DNA of 64,000 bases, from the NCBI GenBank assembly GCA_035327565.1, contig DAOLDB010000017.1, forward strand, positions 4,876 to 68,875, given 5' to 3'. A program made the translations under genes and the position numbers. Numbering within the stretch: position 1 is the stretch's first letter; the number at the start of each line of letters is the position of its first letter. This DNA is from JABDLO01 sp035327565 (GTDB lineage Bacteria; Bacteroidota; Bacteroidia; Chitinophagales; Saprospiraceae). The notes beneath the pieces were generated by a model. It saw nothing but the letters and a program-made list of their open reading frames with translations. It was not told where the DNA came from and searched no databases. Positions 29,701 to 37,120 of the stretch are shown here, one piece after another.

Positions 29701-31785
29701 GTATGTTCCAGGTTGCAAAAATTGAAACTGAAAACTCCCACTTCCATCCGTTAAAACAGAATCTATCGCCGATCCATCTTGATTGAATAATTTTACTTTG
29801 ATTCCCAATCTGCCAGGCTCTCCTCCATCAATGATTCCATTGGCATTTTCATCATACCAAGCCAGACCGGAGAGGGATGAAAGTTTAGAAATAAAGCCAA
29901 AATCTATGTCAAAACGCATCTCTCCTGATAAAATGAGGACTGGGGCAGACATTACAAATAATTCGTTTTCAATTCCATCAGAATCAATCAAACTATCTTG
30001 CCCGGCCTGGGTTACAGTAGCTTCGAAATCATCCGGAATAGCAACTTTTATACTCCAGATACCAGGATCTGCAATAAATTGGTAAAATCCGTTTTCATCT
30101 GACTGAGTATCAAAAACTTCACTGCCTGTTTCATCAATTAAATATATATCAACACCATGAAGCCCAGGTTCTCCATCGTCCTGTATTCCATTACGGTTGA
30201 GATCATGCCAAATGAAATCACCTATTACTCCTTTCTTAAAAAAACCACCATTCAATACAGGAAAGGGACCATCTGCCGGACAATACCATTTCGTCCTGAA
30301 ATTCGATTGTACTAAACTGGCAACTTCAGGCTGATCTGCCATGAAAACAGTCGGATAAAATCCATCGGGAAGAACAAACTCCACAGCATATGTATGACTC
30401 TTTAAGTGATCAAATACATATCCTCCCTGAATATTGGTTACGGTTTCGGTCAATAGCCCTTCCGGTGTTAGTAAGCGTACGGTAATACCCTGGATAGGTG
30501 GCTCCCCTTCTTCCCACAACCCGTTGGCATTTATATCTTCCCAAACCGATCCCTCAATTGATAACCTTGAAGTTAACCCTATATCTATATCTGGTCTGCT
30601 TGTATATTCAACTGTAAATAAATCACTGGTACCCATTCCCATTGCTCCGGTTATTACACTGTTGATATTTGGATGAGGTTCTAAAGCCGAAGTGAATAAA
30701 AACTCTTCAGGAAGTTCCACTTTAATAAAATACTTACCCGGAGCAATCGATTGAAAACTATATTTTCCATCCAGATCACTGATGGTAGATTTCAATAATT
30801 GCCCCTTTTCGTTGAACAATTGGATACCTACCCCCGGAATACCCATTTCGTTAGCATCCTGAATTCCATTGGCATTTTTATCATTCCACACAAAATCTCC
30901 AATGGAAAGTGGAGTACAAGTATCTAATATGAAAGAGGTACAAAACTGCTGTACTTGTGCATTTTTCCCGGTAATATCGATACAGATTTCGTGAGATCCC
31001 GGTTTTGCATTCACATTGCGAATGTGAATTACATTTAAGGCCAAACTGGGAGAAACCAACCTATACCCAGATGGAATTTTCCAATGGTAGGAAGCATGGG
31101 AATGATGCTGTAATTGGACGAATGACGCCATTTCATTCGGACAAATTCGATAAGGTTCTCTATATTTTATTCGAATACTCAGATTACGGATGATTGCATT
31201 AAAAGATTCTTCAGACAGATTGTTGCTCAATTGGATCGCTACACCAAATTGAGGAGAATTTACCATTGCCGCATCAGCTGAAATCCCCCACTTTGAAAGC
31301 TTTCCTCCGTAGGACCACTTTCTGTTGCCTTGCATTGACCACTCATTCTTACTATTAGACTTTCCGGCCTGATTCAAACCAATGACTTTGCCATCCATTC
31401 CAGTCAATGAAATCAGGACTTCATTAACACAGCCTTTTCCCTCAGAGCGTCCATCCAACCCAACAATGATCTCTTCAATCTCGGAACCCTGAGGAACAGT
31501 AAATCCAAAATTATATGCCCTCATCGTTTGGCCGGTTTTAAACGCTTCAAGAAAGAGTGATGCTTCCCCCACTTCCCTGAATGTAAGAGACTGTATACCA
31601 CTCCAGTGAAAGAAATAATCAAATGGTGTCTGCGAAACACTGGCGGGCTGTCTTGTGATTTCCTTTACCGAGACATTTGATACAGGTATAGGGCCTCCAT
31701 TTTGGATAGGCTGAGCATGAAGAAATTGTTGAATGAAAAAAATACAAAGACTGGCTGCAAAATCACTGATTCTGATGCTATTCAT
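26743..31785 (-). CDS. giant secreted protein with ten SdrD-type B domains and a T9SS sorting domain
   Basis: This 1680-residue protein has a signal peptide ending LHAQ. An N-terminal domain (about 30-290) of unclear fold contains GLDGRSEGKGCVNEV and PKD-like ICPNE segments. Ten SdrD B-type domains follow (about 293-1450), each beginning with a W-x-D-x-N-x-N-G-type calcium loop (for example VWNDKNANGIQD, IWHDLNRNGIQD, VWMDSNGNGILD). A carboxypeptidase-regulatory-like domain (about 1530-1580) precedes a C-terminal T9SS type A sorting domain (about 1600-1680: MQVLDTQGKVLKE, GTYFIRAINN). It is probably attached to or released from the cell surface through T9SS, and may act as an adhesive stalk. 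The ligand is unknown. Confidence 0.9.
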   Translation of the reverse strand: MNSIRISDFAASLCIFFIQQFLHAQPIQNGGPIPVSNVSVKEITRQPASVSQTPFDYFFHWSGIQSLTFREVGEASLFLEAFKTGQTMRAYNFGFTVPQGSEIEEIIVGLDGRSEGKGCVNEVLISLTGMDGKVIGLNQAGKSNSKNEWSMQGNRKWSYGGKLSKWGISADAAMVNSPQFGVAIQLSNNLSEESFNAIIRNLSIRIKYREPYRICPNEMASFVQLQHHSHASYHWKIPSGYRLVSPSLALNVIHIRNVNAKPGSHEICIDITGKNAQVQQFCTSFILDTCTPLSIGDFVWNDKNANGIQDANEMGIPGVGIQLFNEKGQLLKSTISDLDGKYSFQSIAPGKYFIKVELPEEFLFTSALEPHPNINSVITGAMGMGTSDLFTVEYTSRPDIDIGLTSRLSIEGSVWEDINANGLWEEGEPPIQGITVRLLTPEGLLTETVTNIQGGYVFDHLKSHTYAVEFVLPDGFYPTVFMADQPEVASLVQSNFRTKWYCPADGPFPVLNGGFFKKGVIGDFIWHDLNRNGIQDDGEPGLHGVDIYLIDETGSEVFDTQSDENGFYQFIADPGIWSIKVAIPDDFEATVTQAGQDSLIDSDGIENELFVMSAPVLILSGEMRFDIDFGFISKLSSLSGLAWYDENANGIIDGGEPGRLGIKVKLFNQDGSAIDSVLTDGSGSFQFQFLQPGTYQVQFDNPENDFFTLPDIGAAMNSVVNDQGISPQIHLMPGEESDGWNAGYVRPASISGLVWLDRNRNGLFDSEDSALPEVSVFLFTEDNILVDEVFSGNAVSPLNEGKYSFSRVFPGEYFIEFLPDQSFIPANRIEGQPGQVSSIVTVDPPFITEIFKVNPGENLDDINGGFMLPGGDISGTVWEDINGDGVKQIDEPLLQGIEINLKDIEGVLVEAMISDSSGIYYFQSIPAGFYTLEITIPDTLELTKFGDGVDNVFIRENGFGTSTIFELKEGEWLINKDAGFIGVREITGILWFDINQNGLLEAEESGLNEVEVLLHHLDGTVFAATTTLNDGISDGRYVFERIPFGTYYLSFGLGENYIITQALIGGDPAIHSKITDANGPFTTQEFKVPDEYPHIINGGVIRTANLSGLTWLDENQNGLKEENEPLLEDVLVGLFSENGDLLLETQTGINGAFQFDKVLPGRYFIQMDPGPGLAPTLPNVGNQKDIISVLTGDFSLFSSSLFEVSGEDVLYLNGGFVEDIPRISGRVWMDSNGNGILDEEEEGENGVTVILFTTNHTEVARTETSTLDGKSGRYEFRDIDEGFYYLSFLPDPSFIFTMPKVGNDDTIDSDVTEENGFNTTYTFEFPGNTTHINAGLLRLNSLSGMVWLDENEDGTRQMEENGLNGVLVLIKDATGLEIGRTNTMTIGHLEGAYRFSTVPNGIYYLEFRPGPGFEATIPLIGDDPLLNSDITNEKGPLTTSLFILDRDTMGINAGLILQSDMASGRDKSYDSQNAFITDTSPSEYFSLISAEHEIKPDTQAIILGKMSWQQPDNRSFLTVDFTSIYLELYDHEMQYLQGIQVDEYGKFIFNGLKPGNYHLKISPNHSFQWKEVSKKILLNQSLFELEWIISPLDDSLKPPFEISLTPNLVSEYTFVTFDHAKGPVFMQVLDTQGKVLKEIKVQYGVHDPLRLETGRYLPGTYFIRAINNNEVSVARMVKVY
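27420..30910 (-). repeat. array of ten SdrD-B coding repeats, period about 340-360 bp
   Basis: Repeat units begin near 30905, 30560, 30230, 29885, 29545, 29180, 28845, 28485, 28125 and 27770 (minus strand). They are diverged at the DNA level but share the W-x-D-x-N-x-(N/D)-G start and a Y-x-F/I closing strand. Spacing is regular, with two slightly longer units carrying extra loops. Confidence 0.85.
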
Positions 31786-32113
31786 TTCCCGACAGTTTTC
31801 TTATTTCAAATCAAATATAAAAATAATATATTATAATAACATTATATGTTCTTTATATAATAAATATCTTTACAATATGTATTTCTAAGAAATGAGCACT
31901 CTAATCGATGATTCACCTGGGGATTAAAAAAAATGAATAATGAGTTGATTTTAACCTTGGCGATCAGGCCATCATTGGGTTAAAATATGGGGGATTAGGA
32001 TATTTCAAAAAAGTATTAAAATACCTGGTGTTATCTGATGCTGATGATTTCTTCTCTTCGGTTTACCTGCCTTAATTGCATTATCTCTTAATACAAAAAT
32101 AATTTCAGGCATC
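31786..32113. other. AT-rich intergenic region between giant gene and glyA
   Basis: No gene is seen. The part next to the giant gene (31800-31880) is very AT-rich and holds its likely promoter; the rest lies downstream of glyA. No clear terminator hairpin with a T-run is visible for glyA. Confidence 0.5.
31812..31819 (-). promoter_or_regulatory. Bacteroidota -7 box TATATTTG before the giant gene
   Basis: A perfect TAnnTTTG on the minus strand lies 27 bp upstream of the ATG in a very AT-rich stretch. No good TTTG occurs at -33. Confidence 0.38.
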
Positions 32114-33391
32114 TCACAATCCTTTGTATAATGGAAAATTTTTAATATACTGATTAATATCACTTTTAGTGGACTTAACAGCAGCTTCGTTATCCGCGTG
32201 GGTAATGATAAAATCGATCCACTCAGCAGTTTGTATACAGTCCTTTTCTTTAAACCCTCTGGTAGTCACGGCAGCTGTTCCCAGTCGGATCCCAGAGGTG
32301 ACAAATGGTGACCGGGAATCAAATGGTACCATATTTTTATTCACTGTAATATCCGCTTTAATTAAGGCATCTTCAGCCATTTTACCGGTAATATCTCCTT
32401 TTGCTCTGAGATCAATCAGAAGCAGATGATTGGATGTCCCTCCGGAAATTACGTGATACCCCATATCGACAAAAGCCTTACCCATTGCCTGGGCATTAGA
32501 AATGACCTGTCTTCCGTATTCTTTGAACTCGGGTTGCATAGCTTCAGCAAAGGCAATGGCTTTTGCTGCAATAATATGTTCAAGCGGCCCCCCCTGCATT
32601 CCCGGAAAAACCCCGCTATTCAAAACAGAAGACATCATGATGGGTGATCCTTTTTTGGTTGTCCTGCCCCATGGATTTTCAAAATCACGTCCAGCCATAA
32701 TCAATCCACCCCGAGGCCCCCTTAGCGTTTTGTGAGTTGTGGAAGTAATGATATGACAATACGGTAAGGGATTATTAAGGTGACCTCCTGCAATCAATCC
32801 TGCCGGATGGGCTATATCAGCCAACAAAAGTGCACCAGCTTCTTCAGCAATTTCCCTGAATCTTTTGTAATCCCAATCTCTTGAATAGGCAGAAGCTCCA
32901 CAAATGATTAGCTTAGGTTTGTGTCTCTGAGCCAAAGCCTGAACCTTGTCCATATTAATCAAACCGGTTTCTTCTTCCACTCCGTAAAAGTATGGAGTAT
33001 ACACCAGCCCGGAATAATTGACCGGAGATCCATGACTCAGATGACCTCCATGAGAAAGATCAAATCCCAAAATTGGGTCTCCAGGTTTTAATACTGCAAG
33101 AAAAACGGCTGCATTGGCTTGCGCTCCGGAATGGGGTTGAACATTGGCAAACTCTGCGTCGAATAATTCTTTTAACCGTTCAATGGCAAGGGTTTCAATT
33201 TCATCCACTACTTCACAGCCACCATAATATCGTTTTCCCGGGTATCCTTCAGCATACTTGTTGGTCAGACAACTTCCCGCAGCTTCCAATACAGCCCTGC
33301 TGGTAAAATTCTCGGAAGCAATCAGCTCAATACCGCTGCGCTGCCTTTCCAATTCTTTGGTTATCAGGTTAAACACGATGTCTCTGGCCAT
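32114..33391 (-). CDS. glyA: serine hydroxymethyltransferase
   Basis: This 425-residue PLP enzyme interconverts serine and glycine while charging tetrahydrofolate with a one-carbon unit. It shows the family motifs throughout: IELIASENFTS, YAEGYPGKRYYGGCE, NVQPHSGAQANAAVF, DIAHPAGLIAGG and STTHKTLRGPRGG, where Lys221 forms the Schiff base. Length matches the family. It is a single gene with its own probable promoter; cytoplasmic. No riboswitch-like structure is evident in the leader. Confidence 0.97.
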   Translation of the reverse strand: MARDIVFNLITKELERQRSGIELIASENFTSRAVLEAAGSCLTNKYAEGYPGKRYYGGCEVVDEIETLAIERLKELFDAEFANVQPHSGAQANAAVFLAVLKPGDPILGFDLSHGGHLSHGSPVNYSGLVYTPYFYGVEEETGLINMDKVQALAQRHKPKLIICGASAYSRDWDYKRFREIAEEAGALLLADIAHPAGLIAGGHLNNPLPYCHIITSTTHKTLRGPRGGLIMAGRDFENPWGRTTKKGSPIMMSSVLNSGVFPGMQGGPLEHIIAAKAIAFAEAMQPEFKEYGRQVISNAQAMGKAFVDMGYHVISGGTSNHLLLIDLRAKGDITGKMAEDALIKADITVNKNMVPFDSRSPFVTSGIRLGTAAVTTRGFKEKDCIQTAEWIDFIITHADNEAAVKSTKSDINQYIKNFPLYKGL

Positions 33392-33410
33392 ACTTTTTGA
33401 TTTTAATGGC

Positions 33411-33418
33411 CAAAAGTA
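33411..33418 (-). promoter_or_regulatory. Bacteroidota -7 box TACTTTTG upstream of glyA
   Basis: A perfect TAnnTTTG on the minus strand lies 20 bp before the ATG. A TTTC about 19 bp further up is a weak -33 match. Confidence 0.42.
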
Positions 33419-33486
33419 ATCAGTTTACATCAAATGAGAAACCTACCTTTTAAATATACACTAAATATTAATGCGTGGTTATGCAA

Positions 33487-33765
33487 TTATTTGAATAATC
33501 TGGATTTGCTTCTTTTTTTAGACAATGTTTTATTTTTGTTCTTTTCATACATTTCTTCTGCAGGGCATCCATATGCCGATCTGCAGCCCGGAGTGGTTAG
33601 AACGAATGTTAACAAAAGCAATGAAACTTTTATTAAAAAACGCCATCTAACCCATAAGCTAACAAAATTTATCTTCCATATTACTGACTTGTGATTAGTT
33701 ATAAACAGATTGGAAATTAAAAACTGGTCAAATAAATCTATTTCGGAGGAGAAAAGTTTACCCAT
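33487..33765 (-). CDS. small lysine-rich lipoprotein
   Basis: The minus-strand frame ends in a hydrophobic helix and a lipobox-like LTTPGC, followed by RSAYGCPAEEMYEKNKNK and a basic tail KKRSKSRLFK. I recall small Bacteroidota proteins of this form (signal, Cys, aromatic-Gly-Cys-Pro, Lys-rich tail), so I regard the C-terminal half as genuinely coding. The start is uncertain: the ATG at 33765 leaves 45 residues before the hydrophobic core, long for a signal peptide, so translation may begin at a non-ATG codon further in. An overlapping plus-strand frame is less protein-like. Function is unknown. Confidence 0.5.
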   Translation of the reverse strand: MGKLFSSEIDLFDQFLISNLFITNHKSVIWKINFVSLWVRWRFLIKVSLLLLTFVLTTPGCRSAYGCPAEEMYEKNKNKTLSKKRSKSRLFK

Positions 33766-33908
33766 AATGTGATCAAAGGTTATAATCTGAAATGGTTACA
33801 GGATACAAAAATTTTTTGAAACCTACGATTAAAAAATAAAAAATTGAGCCTTATTATCAGTGGAAACCCTGTATTTGGAGGTAATTTTCTTTTTTTTAAG
33901 CACTTTAC

Positions 33909-33939
33909 TTGAATTTATATTTTTCTTAATATAATTTTG
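33909..33939 (+). promoter_or_regulatory. promoter of the HU gene
   Basis: TTG at 33909-33911 and TAATTTTG at 33932-33939 are separated by 20 bp, matching the Bacteroidota sigma-ABfr consensus in both boxes. The HU ATG is 36 bp downstream. This is the best two-box promoter in the window. Confidence 0.65.
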
Positions 33940-33974
33940 ACCCGTAAATTTTATTTTGAATAAAACCTATTGAC

Positions 33975-34247
33975 ATGAACAAAGGAGATTTAATCAATGC
34001 AGTAGCTGATGCTGCTGGAATCACCAAAGGTCAGGCAGGAGATGCGGTGAACGCTGTTTTCTCGTCTATTGAAGGTGCTCTTAAAAATGGAGGCAAAGCT
34101 TCATTTGTTGGCTTTGGTACTTTTTCAGTTGCACACAAACCGGCTCGGGAAGGAAGAAACCCCTCTACCGGTAAAACCATTCATATTCCAGCAAAAAATC
34201 AAGTGAAATTTAAAGCCGGAAAAGCTTTAGTAGATGGAGTAAACTAA
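33975..34247 (+). CDS. HU-family DNA-binding protein
   Basis: This 90-residue histone-like protein starts with MNKGDLINAVADAAGITKGQ and carries the HU signature GFGTFSVAHKPAREGRNPSTGKTIHIPA, including the DNA-wrapping arm. It forms dimers that bend and compact DNA. Length is typical. It is a single gene with its own promoter and a strong terminator, consistent with high expression. Confidence 0.96.
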   Translation: MNKGDLINAVADAAGITKGQAGDAVNAVFSSIEGALKNGGKASFVGFGTFSVAHKPAREGRNPSTGKTIHIPAKNQVKFKAGKALVDGVN

Positions 34248-34272
34248 TATTTCAATCTATAAAGAAGCCATG

Positions 34273-34313
34273 AAAAGAGGTAATCTGTTTACAATAGGTT
34301 ACCTCTTTTTTAT
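34273..34313 (+). terminator. Rho-independent terminator of the HU gene
   Basis: AAAAGAGGTAA (34273-34283) pairs with TTACCTCTTTT (34299-34309) around a 15-nt loop and is followed by a T-rich tail. It begins 26 bp after the HU stop. Confidence 0.85.
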
Positions 34314-34390
34314 TACTGATCAATTATCCTGCTTATTTCCCTTTCTTTTAATATCATTGTACTTCTATTGACCAAAGTTTTTATCAGGGT

Positions 34391-35242
34391 ATGACAAATA
34401 ACACAGATATCAATAAATTATATAAAATTTCATCGCAGGTTCGGCGTGATATCATTCGTCAAACACACAGCGCTAATAGTGGACATCCGGGTGGATCTTT
34501 AGGATGTACTGAATTACTTGTTGCTTTGTACTTCAATATAATGGATCATGATCCCTCTTTTAATATGAACGCTCAGGGAGAGGATGTTTTTTTTGTTTCC
34601 AATGGACATATTTCTCCTGTATTTTACTCAGTTCTTGCAAGAAGCGGATATTTTCCCCCTGGTGAGCTTGCCTCTTTTCGGAAAATCAACAGCAGGCTCC
34701 AGGGACATCCTGCAACACATGAAGGTCTGCCAGGTGTAAGGATTGCCAGTGGATCATTAGGACAAGGTCTTTCTGTTGCTATCGGAATGGCACTGTCAAA
34801 ACGACTAAACCGCGATCCTAAGACCGTATATGTATTGACGGGGGATGGAGAGCTGCAAGAAGGACAAATCTGGGAAGCCGCCATGTTTGCTCCCCACCAT
34901 AAAGTGGACAATTTGATTGCTATTGTCGATCGAAATGGTCAACAAATTGACGGACCGACCGCTGAAGTCATGTCTTTGGGAGATATCAAAGCCAAATGGA
35001 GTAGTTTTGGATGGGAAGTTTTAACGATGGAAGGCAATAACATGGAGGATGTATTGTCAACTCTTAATAAAGCAAAAAGCAAATTAGGAAAGGCAAAACC
35101 TATTGTTATCATCATGAATACTGAAATGGGTAAAGGTGTTGACTTTATGGAAGGTACCCATCATTGGCATGGAAAAGCACCTAATGATGAACAAACTCAA
35201 ATTGCTCTTTCACAGCTTGAAGAAACCCTTGGTGACTATTAA
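34391..35242 (+). CDS. transketolase, N-terminal subunit
   Basis: This 283-residue protein corresponds to the thiamine-diphosphate/metal-binding half of transketolase, with SANSGHPGGSLG, ASGSLGQGLSVAIGMA and the TPP motif GDGELQEGQIWE (Gly151-Asp-Gly). The C-terminal half is encoded separately by the next gene, 38 bp downstream. The pair would form a heteromer moving two-carbon units in the non-oxidative pentose phosphate pathway. Split transketolases occur in several bacterial and archaeal lineages. Confidence 0.95.
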   Translation: MTNNTDINKLYKISSQVRRDIIRQTHSANSGHPGGSLGCTELLVALYFNIMDHDPSFNMNAQGEDVFFVSNGHISPVFYSVLARSGYFPPGELASFRKINSRLQGHPATHEGLPGVRIASGSLGQGLSVAIGMALSKRLNRDPKTVYVLTGDGELQEGQIWEAAMFAPHHKVDNLIAIVDRNGQQIDGPTAEVMSLGDIKAKWSSFGWEVLTMEGNNMEDVLSTLNKAKSKLGKAKPIVIIMNTEMGKGVDFMEGTHHWHGKAPNDEQTQIALSQLEETLGDY

Positions 35243-35280
35243 TCACTTCAAACATTTCAGGATAATAATTAATTAAGAAT

Positions 35281-36243
35281 ATGCTGTCAGAATTTCAGGT
35301 AACAGGTAAAAAAGCTACCCGCGATGGATTTGGCGCCGGAGTTTTGGAAATAGGTAGAAAAAATGAAAATATTGTGGTATTGTGTGCCGATCTGGTCGCT
35401 TCACTCAAAATTGAAGGATTTATTGAAGAATATCCACATCGTTTTTTTCAAGTTGGAATTGCCGAAGCCAATATGATGGGTATTGCTGCCGGTTTGGCAA
35501 CAGGGGGTAAAATTCCATATACCAGCACCTTTGCCAATTTTTCTACGGGCAGGGTATACGATCAGATCCGCCAATCGATCGCTTATTCTCATAAAAACGT
35601 GAAAGTATGTGCTTCCCATGCCGGTTTGACATTGGGCGAAGATGGAGCAACCCATCAGATTCTGGAAGATATCGGATTAATGAAAATGCTTCCGGGATTC
35701 ACCGTAATCAACCCATGCGACTATAACCAAACCAAAGAGGCTACCATAGCGATTGCCGATCATTATGGGCCGGTTTACCTTCGTTTCGGACGACCTGGGT
35801 GGCCGGTATTTATGCCCGAAGGCAGTTTTACAATTGGGAAAGCTATCATAATGAATGAAGGCCGCGATGTGACCATTTGTGCTACCGGACACATGGTATG
35901 GCAAGCCATGGAAGCAACAAAATTTCTCGAAGATAAAGGCATAAGTGTAGAGCTTATCAACATACACACCATTAAGCCCTTGGACGAAGAAACTATTCTT
36001 CGATCCGTTTCAAAAACAGGATGTATGGTCTCTGCCGAAGAACACCAGCGCAATGGCGGACTGGGAGATAGCATTGCCCAGACCTTGATAAAAAATCTTC
36101 CAGCCCCCATGGAATATGTGGCAGTGAATGACAGCTTTGGAGAAAGTGGCACTACAGAAGAATTATTAAATAAATATGGTTTAGGGGTAAAAGATATTAT
36201 TGCAAGAGTTGAGAGGGTATTGAACAGGAAAGGGAAAATGTAA
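35281..36243 (+). CDS. transketolase, C-terminal subunit
   Basis: This 320-residue protein contains the pyrimidine-binding and C-terminal domains of transketolase: KKATRDGFGAGVLEIGRKN, FFQVGIAEANMMGIAAGLA (including the TPP-activating Glu), and the transketolase C domain around TGHMVWQAMEATKFLEDKGI. It pairs with the upstream N-terminal subunit as a two-gene unit. No truncation is seen. Confidence 0.95.
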   Translation: MLSEFQVTGKKATRDGFGAGVLEIGRKNENIVVLCADLVASLKIEGFIEEYPHRFFQVGIAEANMMGIAAGLATGGKIPYTSTFANFSTGRVYDQIRQSIAYSHKNVKVCASHAGLTLGEDGATHQILEDIGLMKMLPGFTVINPCDYNQTKEATIAIADHYGPVYLRFGRPGWPVFMPEGSFTIGKAIIMNEGRDVTICATGHMVWQAMEATKFLEDKGISVELINIHTIKPLDEETILRSVSKTGCMVSAEEHQRNGGLGDSIAQTLIKNLPAPMEYVAVNDSFGESGTTEELLNKYGLGVKDIIARVERVLNRKGKM

Positions 36244-36373
36244 TGCATACCCTTATGTTATTTAGAATGATTTTCCATTCGGAAGTTTCTGAAACTATGT
36301 TTTACTCTATATACTCTTAGTCTGACTATTTCATCATTTTAAAATAAAAGGCTACATTCGTTAAAAACACTCA

Positions 36374-37120
36374 ATGAATATTGGATTATTCATTCCTTGT
36401 TATATCAATTTGTTCTATCCGCATATAGGTATAGCTACTCTGAAATTGTTGGAGTATTACGGTTGTAATGTGGAATACCCATTAAAGCAAACGTGTTGTG
36501 GCCAACCTTTGGCAAGCAAAGGATTTGAAACGTTGGCTCAATCCACTTATCTTCATTTTATAGAGTGCTTTCATTCTTATGATTGGATTGTGGCGCCTTC
36601 GGGAAGTTGTGTTTATCATGTAAAACATCACTACGATATATTGGATACTAAGGGTCAGACACTTGCTCTTTCCCATAAAATCATGGAACTGAGTGAGTTT
36701 CTTATAGATATATTAAGAGTGGATACTGTTCCCAATCAGAATTTAATCAAAAAAATCGGTATACACTATGGTTGCCATGGACTCCGTGGATTACAGTTAG
36801 CCCAAAGTTCAGAGATTCATGTAAAAAATAGGGATACCATGGGTCAGCTACTATCATTGATTCCAGGCATTGAAATTTTTTCAGGAGAAAGGCCGGATGA
36901 ATGTTGTGGATTTGGGGGCACATATAGTATTACTGAACCTGAAATTTCATCCATGATGGGGATGGATAGAATCCATGATTTTATTCAAAGTGGAGCCGAG
37001 ATCATATGTTCAGGTGATGTAAGTTGCATGATGCATCTGGAGGGGATCATCCGAAGAAATAAATTGCCCATCCAAACAAGGCATTTTGTTGAAATATTAA
37101 TCTCTTCCCATGAAAACTGA
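36374..37120 (+). CDS. lutA: LutA, Fe-S subunit of L-lactate utilisation
   Basis: This 248-residue protein has two Cys-rich CCG-type domains (LKQTCCGQPLASKG and DECCGFGGTYSITEPEI) and GIHYGCHGLRGLQ. LutABC together oxidise L-lactate to pyruvate through Fe-S clusters and pass electrons to the respiratory chain. It is the first gene of a tight lutABC operon; its end overlaps lutB by 11 bp. A degenerate promoter box, TACATTCG, lies about 14 bp upstream of the ATG. Confidence 0.93.
   Translation: MNIGLFIPCYINLFYPHIGIATLKLLEYYGCNVEYPLKQTCCGQPLASKGFETLAQSTYLHFIECFHSYDWIVAPSGSCVYHVKHHYDILDTKGQTLALSHKIMELSEFLIDILRVDTVPNQNLIKKIGIHYGCHGLRGLQLAQSSEIHVKNRDTMGQLLSLIPGIEIFSGERPDECCGFGGTYSITEPEISSMMGMDRIHDFIQSGAEIICSGDVSCMMHLEGIIRRNKLPIQTRHFVEILISSHEN

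Noticed and set aside
26743..31785. CRISPR-like or recent tandem DNA repeats
   Set aside because: The periodicity is at protein level (B domains); units are strongly diverged at DNA level and have no spacer structure.
33434..33694. 86-codon plus-strand frame opposite the small lipoprotein
   Set aside because: The minus-strand reading has a lipobox and lipoprotein-like tail, whereas the plus-strand peptide looks like an antisense artefact.
36280..36300. Small inverted repeat AGTTTC/GAAACT after the transketolase genes
   Set aside because: The loop would be a single base and there is no T-run, so it cannot act as a terminator hairpin.
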